DNA of 64,000 nt from Lyophyllum atratum (taxonomy: Eukaryota > Basidiomycota > Agaricomycetes > Agaricales > Lyophyllaceae): assembly GCA_014905825.1 (NCBI GenBank), contig JACGCN010000059.1:124001-188000 (forward strand). Reading direction: 5' to 3'. Position 1 is the stretch's first letter, and each line of letters opens with the position of its first letter. The notes beneath the pieces were generated by a model. That model was not told where the DNA came from, did no database searches, and saw only the letters and a program-made list of their open reading frames with translations. Position numbers and translations under genes: made by a program. This document shows, in pieces, positions 37,717 to 48,306 of the stretch.

Positions 37717-39663
37717 TCAACCAACGTGCTCCTTCGGAAGCTCCACCACCCCCTCAATGCCGCCTGTCTCGATAAATCGCCGCGCCGCGCCGTCGATGGC
37801 GACCGGCTCCTGCGCAATGACATCGCGGACCTTCTTCACAACACGGGCAGCCCTCTCCGTTTCCAGCGCATCGAATAACATACGCTTTAGCCGCGGCGAT
37901 GGCTGGTGTCCCTGTTCCTGCATCTCCTCTATGGCGACCTTGGAGCGGGGATCGCTTGAGAGAAGACATTTCTTGACAAGCGTGTCGTATACTGTATGTG
38001 AGGGATGGAAGCCGGCAGCCTTCATCTCCTCGAGGTAGAAGAACGCGTCTTCATAATCGTCCTGCGTAAGGCACAAGGAGATGAAGCTTTCGTACGTCTC
38101 TTGGTCGGGCTTGACCTTCCCTGCCTTCATATCAGTCAACAGGAGGTCGCCCAGTTCGCGATGCGCTGCCCGTAAGCAGCCCTGGAGAAGTAGGTTGAAG
38201 ATGGTGAGATTTGCAGAAGCGCCATATTCTGCGAGGCTCTTGTACACGCCGATGGCACGCTGAAGGTCCCCTAAATCAACGGAGGCTTTGATCAAGGCCT
38301 GCAGGACGGTGATGTCCACAATTTTCCCATCCTTAAGCAGCTCGTCGATTATGGTCCATGTTGAATCGACTGTTTCGGTATCCGTCATGGCGTCAGATAT
38401 GGCATATGCAGTTTCGGGTAAGGGTTCAATGCCTTCTGCCCGCATAATGTTCAGGGCCTGGAAGGCCTCCTTGAATTGCTTTTGCCGACAAAAGGCTTCG
38501 ATGAGCGGGGCGAAGTGATACTCCTGCCATTCTATCCCAGTAAGCTTCATAACACGTAGGACGTCCGTTGCCAGGTCAGGGAAGCCGTTGCGAGCGGCGG
38601 CGTCAAGCACCGATAAACAGATACCCTCGCCTGGTTTCATTTTCAGTTCGTGCACAACCTTTTTCCAACATGGAAGAACCCCATCCATCTGCAAGGGTGA
38701 ACAGGTGAGAAGGATACAAGGAAGATTAGATGTGACTCACATATAGTCCTTCCGCAGACGCGATCAAGCACCTCACCCATATGGTGTGATCTAGTCGGCG
38801 TACTGATATTTCCTCGAACCAGGTGGCCAAGTCTAGCGCAAGTCTAGGGTAACCAGACTGTGCGGTGAAAGCAATGAGAGATTGTGCGGAGTGGACCTCG
38901 GGTATAATTTGGCGGGCCTTCATGGCACAGAAATATTGTACGGCAACCTCAAGGTTACCATTATCTAAGAACCGGCGAATAATGAAAGAATAGGTTGCTG
39001 CATTTGGAGCTATGCCTAGCTCGTCCATTTTATTGATGACTTGCCATATGTTCTGCGAAGTACACCGGAATTGTGCCTGAACGATATGTTAGAGCAGAAG
39101 GCGTAATATTCCAGACAATATGAGATACCTTCAAAAGGGCATTGAATACGGCTACATCAGGCTTGACGCCGACGCCTCTCATGTCGTCGAGAATGGCCCA
39201 AGCATCTAACCAATGCCCTTCACCCGAGGCGGCAATCATGAGGGCGGTATATGTAGTGAGATTGGGTTGGAAACCTTCCGCCTTCATTTGCGTTGCAATA
39301 TCTAGGCAGTCGCGGTACCTCCCCTTGTCTGCTGCTTCCATCAATTGCATTGTGAGACGCGCTTTGGTTGTCCTTGTCATAGCCTTTTGGATATCCGTGT
39401 CGCCTTGAAATCCAGGGAGACGGTGGTGAGACGCTGTTCGGAGTGGTGACGGCGTAGATTCATCTCGAACAGGTTTGGTTTGTGAAGTTTGGGTTGAAGC
39501 AGGTCTCTTCCCTGTAAGAATGGATGAATTGGTCTGTAACAAGTGTAATGGTAGGAGACTTGCCTAGTGAGAGAGACGCGGGAACCTCCACCCTGCGAGC
39601 AGCTGCGGAACATATGTGGGAATGGACTCGCTTGAGAGATGGCCTTGAGGAGGACGCCAGCAT
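37717..39663 (-). CDS. pentatricopeptide repeat (PPR) protein, probably mitochondrial
   Basis: Predicted organellar RNA-binding protein. The N-terminus MLASSSRPSLKRVHSHICSA is Ser/Arg-rich without acids, as expected for a mitochondrial presequence. PPR units of about 35 residues are visible: GRYRDCLDIATQMKAEGFQP then TYTALMIAASGEGHWLDAWA and DDMRGVGVKPDVAVFNALLK, APNAATYSFIIRRFLDNGNL, QLALDLATWF-like segments, QFKEAFQALNIMRAEGIEPL, DLGDLQRAIGVYKSLAEYGA, KPDQETYESFISLC and YEDAFFYLEEMKAAGFHPSH. The first intron (39512-39563) must use a GC donor (GCAAGT) to keep KRPASTQ in frame. Two further introns lie near 38700 and 39090. The gene ends ELPKEHVG at 37717. Target RNA unknown; fungal PPR proteins usually act in mitochondrial mRNA stability or translation. 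Confidence 0.82.
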
Positions 39664-39830
39664 CGGAGGCCTCTGAATCTGAGTCCGTAGTAGCCGAGAA
39701 ACTTTTCATGGCCCAGGCAAACATGTGCAAGCATGTGACACGTGCTACGGTGTTTCATTTTTCCAAACCTGCTCTTGTCCGTTCTGCCACAGTCGCGTCG
39801 GGCGCCACATTTTTGCGATACCCCTCTCTC
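39664..39830. promoter_or_regulatory. 167-bp bidirectional promoter region (PPR / rad21)
   Basis: The start codons of the PPR gene (39663, minus) and of rad21 (39831, plus) are separated by only 167 bp, so both promoters and 5' leaders must share this space. No TATA box seen. Direct observation from the two gene models. Confidence 0.6.
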
Positions 39831-42282
39831 ATGGTAAGTCTCTCAACCCACCGTCCCGCGCACAATTAATCACATAATATGATTAGTTCTACTCCGAAAC
39901 GATCCTCTCACGGCGGGGGCCGCTGGGCAAAGTATGGCTCGCCGCGCACATGGAACGCAAGCTCTCCAAGACGCAAACTCTACAAACCGACATCGAGCAA
40001 TCCGTTGGTACGCTTACATATGCTCTATTGTGACGATACACGTCTTACGAATGGTTTGCAGACGCGATCATGGGACAAGAAATTGAAGTCATGGCTCTCC
40101 GTCTCAGTGGTCAGCTACTCCTTGGTGTTGTTCGCATCTATAGTCGGAAGGCGAAATACTTGTTGGATGATTGCAACGAAGCTCTTCTTAAGATTAAGAT
40201 GGTATGTCACTCCTGGTTTTGACTTGACAACTCTAATCCGGTCACTAGGCGTTTCGGCCAGGTTTAGTCGACATGACAGAGGACCAACTCGCCGTGAACA
40301 AAAATACGATTACACTTCAGCCCGGTGGTCTTGATTTGGATCTGCTTTTGCCCGATGTCAACTGGTACGCGCCTGTATCTTGTTCACCCCTCGACTACGT
40401 GATTGACCTCATTTAGGGAGGTTGACTTCGAAGATCGCCCAATACAATCCCATGGCCACCACCAGGCGCATATTGAAGATATCACTCTTCGGACTGTGAA
40501 TGACTTCCAGGACTTCGACCTCGAAGACCCTTTTGGCATCGGTCCCTCGGACGGTATAGGTTCTCAAGATTTTGAGGTGGATCTTGGTCTCGACGACTGG
40601 GACGCTCCGCCAGCGAGAGATAGAGATGATGAGATGAGCGTGGACGAGAGTGTGGGTGTTGGACGTGATGCAGCAAGTCGTCGAGACTCCATACATTCAC
40701 ATCTTCTTGGGCGTAATGGTATGGATATCGACATAGATATCCTGTCGAACCGAAGCAAGACCCGCGAACTCTCGGAGCACCCATTCAATGACGATGTCAA
40801 TATGGACTTCCCCGATCTTGCGGGCATGGATTTGGGTGACTTCGGCATCGGCTTCGACGACCTTCCACCTCCGGAGAACGTCGATAAAACGCCTGGCCAG
40901 ACGAGGGCTTCTTCTCGTGCTTGTGAGTGTTATCATTGTATTTTCCATTCTTATTCAGTTCACTTACCTGCGCTCAGCATCGCCCCTTACCGAACCACCT
41001 GTCACCCCTCCACCTGGTCAGCCGTTGGCGACCGAAATCACGCAGGAAACCACCAAGGCGAAACGCAAACCCAAGGAGAAGAAACAGATTATTGACTCTG
41101 TAACGGAATTGGCTGATGGCCCAGGCGCTCAGGCCGGTCGAGGCCGCGCTGGAGGGCTTGGTGCCCCCATGACTAAAGATGTCAGCGACATCGTTACCGA
41201 ACAACAGTTTCTTCCTCGTTCATCGGTCGTTATGCGTCTCCTTGCTATACGCGACGATCCTCTTGCCCATTTTCTCCCCACCAAAGTCACTCCCAATGGT
41301 ACCTTTTTCTGTGCTGCACCTCCAGGTTTAGCCCCAGAACTCGCTGAGCTTTTCATGCGCCCTGTCAATGGCGGTGCTCCCAAGCGCCGGGGACCTTCTC
41401 CTGATAAGAGCCCAAGCAAACGACAACGTCTAGATGACGAATACGATGAAGTCGAGCAAGCAAGGCGAGCAGGCAGTCTTGCACCAAGCCATGGTCTAGG
41501 AAGTGACATTATGGGGAGAGCCAGTCTTGGCCCTGACGGTCTTATCGACTTTGCGGACCAGACTGGCGGACCTGATGATTTCCAGCTGGACATTCCTGAA
41601 TTTGACACCGGCTTTGGTGGCGATGTCGACATGGATCGGGGAAGGTCGAAGTCGGCTCCTCTGTCTGAGCTGAGTCGGTTATCTACACCTGCTCCTGATG
41701 GTGTTCCTATTGAGGAAGGTTATGAGACATACGCCGATGCGGAGTGCCCCATTGCGACGTTTGATATGCGACCATCCCAGACGCAGAGTCAAGCTGCAGA
41801 GAAGGACGTATCAAGCGCCGACCATGAAGGAAAGGGCTACAGCAAGAACACCATCAAGGCTGTGGGGTTGATCAGGAAGGAGCTGCTGCCTGTTGCAGGA
41901 CAAGAAGAGGCGAAGGCACTCAGTTTCCGGAAATTGTCGGACAAGGTATGCACTTTGAAACATGTATTGAGCTCATGCTCGAAATGCTAACACCCCCGGA
42001 TAGGCATCCCGCCGCGCGGCCGCCTCATTCTTCTTCGAGTTGCTCGTCCTCGCTACACGCGACTGTGTCAAACTTACGCAGCCAGCACCGTTTGAGAATA
42101 TCGAGATCAGGGCGAAAGATAAGCTTTGGGAACAACAACGCCATGGCTCTGTTGCTCCTTCCCGCCTTGGGTCCATCGCGCCTTCACGGCATAGCTCTGA
42201 GGCTCCTTCCCGCCAGGACTCTGTATCTCCGTCGCGAGGCGGATTTGTCGCAGGCTCCATTGGGTCAGCCATGGGCTTGTAG
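39831..42282 (+). CDS. rad21: cohesin kleisin subunit Rad21/Scc1
   Basis: Core cohesin subunit that closes the Smc1-Smc3 ring and is cut by separase. The first exon is only the ATG (39831-39833); after a 53-bp intron the protein continues [20 protein letters not shown], the Rad21/Rec8 N-terminal domain, then [20 protein letters not shown], the Smc3-binding part. The middle is acidic and disordered with [12 protein letters not shown] conserved segment before the middle reads [18 protein letters not shown] basic stretch near 41420 may be a nuclear signal, followed by [11 protein letters not shown], a possible separase site. The C-terminal winged helix is [35 protein letters not shown], then a Ser/Arg tail with several SRxxS repeats ending at 42282. 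Five to six introns. Rad21 rather than Rec8 is inferred from length and the tail. Confidence 0.88.
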
Positions 42283-42611
42283 GCTTCATCTCTTCCTTCT
42301 CATTCTCGTTCTCGTGATATATTCAAAGGATTCAGAGGATATCTTATTTTATTTCCTGTGGCTCCTTGGAACGCACACCACTATCTCTATTTTTTTATAT
42401 CTGGGTCCGCTCATGCTTTGGTGTACTATCTCATTTATCTCATTATGAAGTAGCTTTTGTTTTGTACCGTTACATTGTAGTTAGTAGGTAGTCTTGAATT
42501 ATAAGCTAAGGACTTGTACATCTTCGCCCTGCGGGCATTCAGATCAGAAGTTACAGTCCAAGCACAAATCTGGAATCAATTTCACATATGAGGGGTGTGT
42601 GGAGCAACCAT
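42283..42611. other. convergent 3' intergenic region
   Basis: A/T- and T-rich DNA between the 3' ends of rad21 (+) and the CMD-like gene (-), suitable for two terminators. No gene seen. Confidence 0.45.
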
Positions 42612-43519
42612 TCATGCAGGAATAGGCACAGGTACGTTATTCTTCCCGTCCACATCCAATGCCAAAAGGAACCTGCTAACGAAGTTGTACCCTCCAACAG
42701 TAGCTGTTGCCTCCACCAACTGTTGGTCATTCAAGAATTTCTTCAGGTTTGCGAAGACGCGATCAGGAACCTTAGCCGTGTTGGTACTCCAATCCGTGAA
42801 TGCCATCATCGCAGCAAGGGAGGCTCCTAAGGCGCTCGTCACGTCCGCACCCTCTTTGAATGCAGGAGTGAGACGGATTGCACGAAGCTGCTTGGTCGTG
42901 AGACCCTCCGAGCGACCGACAGGTTCGTGTTGAAGCCTTTAATCATCTCGGTTATTCGCTGGCTGCTTGTGCGAAGTGAAGACGGATCAGCGCACCATTC
43001 ATATGAGGCTTCATTTAATGTTGCTATCCGCAGGATCTATAATATTCGTCAACGATGCGTAAAATTTGAATGTGGGGTGCGTGTCCGTACGATCAACTCT
43101 CTCATATTTCCAGGTATCGTTATGTTGCTCCTGATCACGCCGAAGAGGCTGTTCCACGTCGATGCCACCAAGGGTGCGTTGAGCCTGAATACAGATTTAG
43201 CGACTCCGCATCATACTACGCCTTGACAGACTCACAAAACACCGTCTAAAGCTAATAGAGTCCCATTAACTCGTCTGGCTCGGATCGCGTCTGCTATCTT
43301 GGTTTGATCGAAATTCATGAATACTCCATGGTGCGTTGCGAAAGGATGGGGGTAGAGTCTCACCGGATCAGTACCAGGCGCGGGGAACATGTATGGAACA
43401 CGGGCAGGGAAATTGTCGTCCCGCCTCTCTACCACAAGTGGCTCCGAGATTGCCCTGCCTAACGAGCTGAGCGCGAGACCGACGACCGTCACCAACAGGA
43501 GAAGGGGCTTAAGAGTCAT
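42612..43519 (-). CDS. secreted carboxymuconolactone decarboxylase/AhpD-like protein
   Basis: Member of the CMD/AhpD-like helical fold. Starts at 43519 with MTLKPLLLLVTVVGLALSSL, a clear signal peptide, then a RRDD-like processing region and FPARVPYMFPAPGTDPV. Exon 1 joins by a GTGAGT donor to LLNAPLVASTWNSLFGVIRS, then MRELI joined to ILRIATLNEASYEW, the core helix pair of the family, followed by VGRSEGLTTKQLRAIRL, DVTSALGASLAAMMAFTDW, DQQLVEATATVGGYNFVSRF and the end DVDGKNNVPVPIPA. The CxxC pair of true AhpD peroxidases is not visible; a single cysteine follows YEW. A segment of about 25 residues after that cysteine is open but atypical and may hide an intron. Secretion is inferred from the signal peptide; function uncertain. 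Confidence 0.72.
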
Positions 43520-43567
43520 GATTCCTGAGAGAAGTCGACAGAAGAAGCCATGTACAGGAAAGCATTT

Positions 43568-43577
43568 CCTTTATACC
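43568..43577 (-). promoter_or_regulatory. TATA box of the CMD-like gene
   Basis: GGTATAAAGG on the minus strand about 50 bp before the start at 43519. A good TATA match, in line with a strongly regulated secreted protein gene. Confidence 0.45.
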
Positions 43578-43905
43578 GTTCTCAGTGAGATCGCGTGAGG
43601 ACGAACTCTACTCGAGTATACGTAGTCGATATCCATTCGGTATTCTGATTGGTTCCATGTGTAGATGCTTACCCTCGCCCTTCCATAAAAGGGTACCACG
43701 TCTGGCACATGAACTCCGCAAGGTCTTCCGTGAACTGATTCAGCCTGAGAGCGTGAGATTGACGTCTGTAAAGTTCGCTTAAATATTTACATGCAATCCA
43801 GCCAAATGTGTACCCAAAGACCCTGTGTAAGTAACGCTAATGTAAATGATAAATGATAAACGAGGGGTCGTGCTTCTATCGAAGACGATAAGAGAAGGAT
43901 GAAAA
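43578..43905. other. intergenic region between CMD-like and GH16 genes
   Basis: Promoter side of the CMD-like gene and 3' side of GH16. Contains a short TAAATGATAAATGATAAA direct repeat around 43842-43860. No gene. Confidence 0.4.
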
Positions 43906-45123
43906 CTAAGTATAAACACGGAGTGAGTTGATCTCCCAATATGCTTCTCTGAAGCGGTCAGGGTTCCTATTCACAACTGGACGACTGTATCAGTCAAAGG
44001 GAGGTCCGCGAGAGCTCGCATTACTCACAATCGTCGCAACTGCCGGGTCCACAGCCCGCGGATGCAAAGGTTGCACCTGCCCAATCACCCTATATCACAA
44101 GAGTAAGACCAAGTGATCGGCGAAGGTCACAAAAAAAGAAACCCACGCAAAAAGTGATGTCAAAAATAAGTTGATGCGCGTCGAAATAAGAGCGGTGGTC
44201 GCATGAATCAGGGGAGAACCGAGCCTCTGGAGGTCCCCAGCTTTCGTCGGGATTGACCGTCTTGGATCCACTGCTGACTGCGAAAGGGACAGAGGGGTCG
44301 TTTCGAGACCAGAACCAGACATTGATGCCTTTAGCACTCGCCCGTTCCAGGACATACCAACCGCCGCCGACATCGTTGAAGCCGGTGCCGTACGAGTTCG
44401 CCTTGGCGAAGGACGTACCACAGCCTTGATTGTAGTTCACATTGGCATCGCAGTTTGAGGACACCGTTTGACTGTGACGGGAGGTGAGGAAAGCAAGTAG
44501 AATGCGGGACAGTGACATACCCGTTCTGCCCGCGTGGCTCTTGCATAGAGCATCCAGGAGTGGTGTGTAAGGAGGCTAGGTTCTGTGTATTCGTATGAAC
44601 GCCTGGGGTAGAACGTGTGTGTAATCTAGCGCAAAAGACGACCCGAATTTGCTCACCCTCGATTATATCTATCTCTCCACCCTCAGGCCAACGGCCTCCG
44701 CTGCTCAGACTCCAAAAGGCGGGCCATGTACTGCACCCAACCGGCATATGGGACATGTCGAGAACCACAACGGAGTCGCCATAAGCCTCGTTGGAGACGA
44801 TACGAACACTATCGCGGCCTCGCGAGCTGGGAGGTACGACCTGATAGGCGTCGGCGCGCATCACGAATTTGTTGTGGGATGCTGAGAACCGTGAGGTCAG
44901 GAGCTTACGTGGTGCCAAGAGACGTACCGTAGGATAGATTCGCCGCTTCGGCAGCCCCCATGTCAACGTAGTTGACTCTTCCGTGTGTTGGATCGTCGAA
45001 CGTCTCCCACCTCCATGTATTAAAAAAAGTAGTACCAATATAGGTGTCCTTGATGCAGTAGGCTTGCACTATGGTGGTGTAGCCGAGGGCGACCACTAAG
45101 CCTAGAGCATGCATTAAAACCAT
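43906..45123 (-). CDS. GH16 endo-beta-1,3(4)-glucanase-like enzyme
   Basis: Predicted secreted or membrane-bound laminarinase-type glycoside hydrolase. Start at 45123 (MVLMHALGLVVALGYTTIVQA) gives a hydrophobic signal segment; the longer open frame upstream has no ATG. Next comes FFNTWRWETFDDPTHGRVNYVD, then VRIVSNEAYGDSVVVLDMSH, the catalytic motif GGEIDIIEG with both active-site glutamates, QNLASLHTTPGCSM, CGTSFAKANSYGTGFND and the WFWSRNDPSVPF strand. Introns near 44140 and 44020 lead to GDWAGATFASAGCGPGSCDD and a last exon NRNPDRFREAYWEINSLRVY ending at 43906. The last acceptor chosen (after CCAG near 43970) removes an early stop. Substrate is likely a fungal wall beta-1,3/1,6-glucan; closest to the Lam16-type subfamily. 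Confidence 0.84.
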
Positions 45124-45765
45124 GGAGAGGGAAAGTACGATGGATATCCGGGGCACGATAGTTGGGTGGTTATTTGTAGCTTGCGCTGGCGGCTGACGCC
45201 ACAAAGAAGCGGGGAACTAAGCAAGTCTCATTTCTTGTTCGGCAGGATGCATGAATGTGGGGATTCTGTTTTCGACCATCAGGCCCAGACTGTAGATCCA
45301 ACTTTGGCCCATGATCCCGAAGAACACTGTATAGCAGACCCAGCTGTCTTCAGAGGAGAGTTTATGGCAAGGCATGTAGGATACACGGTGGCAATACGTT
45401 TGCCGTTGCAAGCTGAGAGCAAGGTGTGAGCGACGAGCGTGTCGTCGTCGAGGAGTAACTGCAGGATCACATGACCGCGTCGACTTGCGGAAATCGGAAC
45501 ATTCAACGCGCAGCCTGTCTTGTCTCTGAGTCTCTATGCATGCTACTGAATCTTGTTTCGAATCCTGCGAGTATGGTGGTCCAGATTACGAGCATTAATA
45601 GGCATTTGTTTGACCTCTCTGGTGTCCTAACCACCTCACCTCGCAATGTGGATCGAACTTCCCCTATACTTGTGTCTTGATTACGGGACCCTATTGTACC
45701 GTGTCTTATCCTGCGTATAAAGGTAGGCTCAAACTCTGGCGTCTGACACCCATCCATACCAGAAG
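45124..45765. promoter_or_regulatory. divergent promoter region, GH16 / surface protein
   Basis: Shared upstream region of GH16 (-) and the single-pass protein gene (+). A TATAAAG element at 45716-45722 lies 44 bp before the ATG at 45766. Apart from that only scattered short frames are seen. Confidence 0.45.
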
Positions 45766-46554
45766 ATGCTAAGTCGACAATTACCCACTCTCTGTCTCTT
45801 TTTCTTTGCCGTCAGCGTCTTCGCGCAACTACAGGAGATCAGTATGGATTCTGCGACCACCACTTACAATCCTCTACCTGTTTTTCCGGTCCCAACCGTG
45901 CCTTCGGGGGATGTTGTCTACAGTTACTCAACTCCCTCTCCATCTGATACACCCATCTTACTCACCGATTTTTTGCCATCGTTCACGGATCCGGTAGATT
46001 CAGAATTCATGCCATTGTCTACGGATTCGGCAGAATTCATGCCACCTCCTCCCCAAATCTTTCCCACGTGGGCTATCCCGACTACCTCGGCCAGCTCGAA
46101 CCCTTCCTCTCCAAATGTGGGAGCCATCATAGGTGCCGTTGTTGGTGCTGTCGTCCTCCTCGCGGCCGCAATAGCTGCCATCTTTTATTTCCGATGCCGA
46201 AAGGGTTCATCTCGTAACAAATTGGGGCGGTCGCCCCGCGGTAGCTGGCAGGACCTTGAAGGAAAGGGATATGGAGCAGCTGCACTCCCCGGGACCCCGG
46301 ACCAGGCAAAGATGGAGCCTAGCACCGAGGACAATTACACGCACTATCCATTCCGTGGACAGGGAAGATTTTCTGCCTTACCCAAGACCGCATCCCCCGC
46401 GGTTCATTCGCCCTCGGACCCTTTCTCAGATTCTCAAGCAGCCGCTCAGCACAGTGGTGGATTCAGTGACGACGAAGATAGTATCGAAATGCGTGTGAAT
46501 CCCACCTCCCCTGTTGGTACGCAGAGGCAGTTTGATTGGGAGCGGAATGTGTGA
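45766..46554 (+). CDS. single-pass surface protein with Ser/Thr/Pro-rich ectodomain
   Basis: A 262-residue protein from one uninterrupted exon. It has a signal peptide (MLSRQLPTLCLFFFAVSVFA), a short Ser/Thr/Pro-rich extracellular part with a near repeat (SEFMPLSTDSAEFMPPPPQ), a transmembrane helix VGAIIGAVVGAVVLLAAAIA and the stop-transfer FYFRCRKGSSRNK, then a cytosolic tail of about 110 residues with many Ser-Pro sites, ending QFDWERNV. The layout resembles Mid2/WSC-type wall sensors or glycophorin-like fungal proteins, but no WSC cysteine domain is present and I cannot assign a family. Its divergent partner is a wall glucanase, which fits a cell-wall role, by inference only. Confidence 0.75.
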   Translation: MLSRQLPTLCLFFFAVSVFAQLQEISMDSATTTYNPLPVFPVPTVPSGDVVYSYSTPSPSDTPILLTDFLPSFTDPVDSEFMPLSTDSAEFMPPPPQIFPTWAIPTTSASSNPSSPNVGAIIGAVVGAVVLLAAAIAAIFYFRCRKGSSRNKLGRSPRGSWQDLEGKGYGAAALPGTPDQAKMEPSTEDNYTHYPFRGQGRFSALPKTASPAVHSPSDPFSDSQAAAQHSGGFSDDEDSIEMRVNPTSPVGTQRQFDWERNV

Positions 46555-46836
46555 TTACGATGTGGTTTCAATCGACCTGACCGAAATCTGGACCTGTAAG
46601 AATTCTTTCTCTTTTCTTATCGGGATGTCTGCTGAACAGCGCGAACAGTCTTAAAAGCACAACGAACTCTTGACTTCCTTGTTCTAGATAGGATGTAGGA
46701 GTCGTCCTAAAATATCGCGACCGAAGCCGTCGTGTGCTCTATTTTCAGTGAGATAATCTCGTCGGCCTACTGACACAAAGCCTTCTATAAATAAATGAGG
46801 ACACTATGCGATCCTCGTCGGCACATCCACGACGTC
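46555..46836. other. 3' region of the surface protein gene
   Basis: Non-coding stretch after the stop of the single-pass protein; T-rich near 46600-46620, consistent with 3' end formation. Nothing else noted. Confidence 0.35.
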
Positions 46837-46980
46837 TCATGGATTGAACCTATCCAGTGACAGGTCGCGGAGCGTTTCAAACGACGATGCCTTATCTGGA
46901 CAGCGACTCCTCCATGAGAGATCGACGTCGCCATCAATCCACCAGCTTTCTGTATTGCGCTTCATGCATTCGAGGTTGAT
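46837..46980 (-). pseudogene. possible orphan exon or gene remnant
   Basis: On the minus strand a splice-acceptor-like CTTAG at 46981-46985 is followed by 47 open codons with protein-like composition (INLECMKRNTESWWIDGDVD, then LSWRSRCPDKASSFETLRD) and a stop at 46837. I find no upstream exon: the SH3 gene directly before it already ends in NSIF at 47121. It could be an alternative 3' exon, or the leftover of a lost gene. No family recognised. Confidence 0.3.
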
Positions 46981-47120
46981 CTAAGAAACAGCTGGTCAGA
47001 AGAAAATACATCAAATCGAATACGAAGTCGAGGTGCCCCAGAAATCGATCAAAGTGCAAGAATGGGTTACGCTCGTAGATAGATCGTACAATAGAGCCCT
47101 ATACTGAGAATTTTCGGTGA

Positions 47121-48137
47121 TCAAAAAATTGAATTGACAAGTCCACTTCCAATGGCAGAGCCTGCGGATTCGTATTCATGAGTTATGCGACTCTCCGACA
47201 TTAACAGGCATTAAGCTTACCAGCTCCAAATCCAGCACCCCCAACGGCTGAATGAGCCAACTGCGGGTTTTTCAAAGATGTGAACATGAAGAGACGTGCA
47301 GCAATGCAACATAACGTACTGTACTGCCGAATTTGCCTCCAAATTTGCTCTTCTTCGAGGGATCCTGTGCATCAACATGAGGGTCTGGACCTGCTACCTG
47401 GCCTGGAGGCCCTGGCGGTGGAGGGCCACCGTAAGGGGAATATGCCTGGCCCGGTGGCGGAGGGCCCTGATAGCCACCAGGCTGGTAAGACGAGTAAGCA
47501 GGTGCCATTGGATAGCCAGCGGCCGACAGTGGTTTTTCAGAGTACGGGGTGGGGGCAGGCGACGGTAGGGTACCCTGCGGCTGCGGCAGCCTCTCGACGT
47601 AGCTCGAGGGAAGAAGACCTTCTCTTCCGTTTAGCCGACCAGTCCACCAGTCGTCGTTTGTTTGGGCTAAGATGTCGATAACATCTCCTGCGCGGAACGA
47701 TAGATCACCTAGATTCTAGTTGCGAAACCCAATCGCGGGTTAGTCGTCCTTCATTATAGAGCGGAAGAAGCACGCGCCTGGCCGGCTTCATTGTAATCCC
47801 ATGCAGCTCTAGCTTGGAACAAGACACCGTGGGAGGCGGCGGCTGGTGGAGGTTCGTAGGGAGCAGGAGGGTCTGATGTGTACGCTGGTGTGGCCGCAGA
47901 GCTCGGTATGCTAGATGATGAGACGGTGACAGACAGTCTCTGTGTTTGCTGAACGAGAGCTGCCTCAGATTTGGATATCAAGGCGTCGGTTTTGAGGCCC
48001 AAGGCCTGCGGGGTGCTCGGAAGCCTTGAGAGAATGTCTCGTCCATCATCGGTTGATATCTGTTTCTGAGCAACAAGAAATTCTATGTTTTGCTTCGTCT
48101 GAGAGAGAATGTGGGCAAGAAGAGGTGCAGCGTCCAT
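47121..48137 (-). CDS. SH3 domain protein, Lsb1/Pin3-like
   Basis: Predicted actin-patch adaptor that binds Las17/WASP-type proline motifs. Start at 48137 (MDAAPLLAHILSQTKQNIEF), an N-terminal helical domain to DALISKSEAALVQQTQ, a Pro/Ser linker, then the SH3 domain: LFQARAAWDYNEAGQ, DLSFRAGDVIDILAQTNDDW, WTGRLNGREGLLPSSYVERL with ALYDY-like, WW and SxYV residues all present. A Pro/Gly/Tyr-rich segment (GGPPPPGPPGQ) follows, then KFGGKFGST joined by introns to LAHSAVGGAGFGAG and SAIGSGLVNSIF, a glycine-rich C-terminus shared with Lsb1/Pin3 relatives. The intron inside the SH3 domain near 47710-47780 has two possible readings, one GT-AG and one GC-AG, differing by a few residues. Confidence 0.82.
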
Positions 48138-48306
48138 GGCCGATCCTGGTCAACCTTCCAAGTTCCACAAATTCGCTCAGGTTATTATCACGTGCGTCTA
48201 ATTATAACCTCCCCACTTCAGCCTTCAGGGCACACAAAGTACAGATACAGTTGGTATACAGGTCTAATAAATATCACTCATCACAACAGTCCCAGGTTTC
48301 TGTCCA

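Noticed and set aside
45553..45570. B-box-like TTTCGAATCC sequence suggesting a tRNA
   Set aside because: No matching A box, anticodon stem or acceptor stem could be folded around it.
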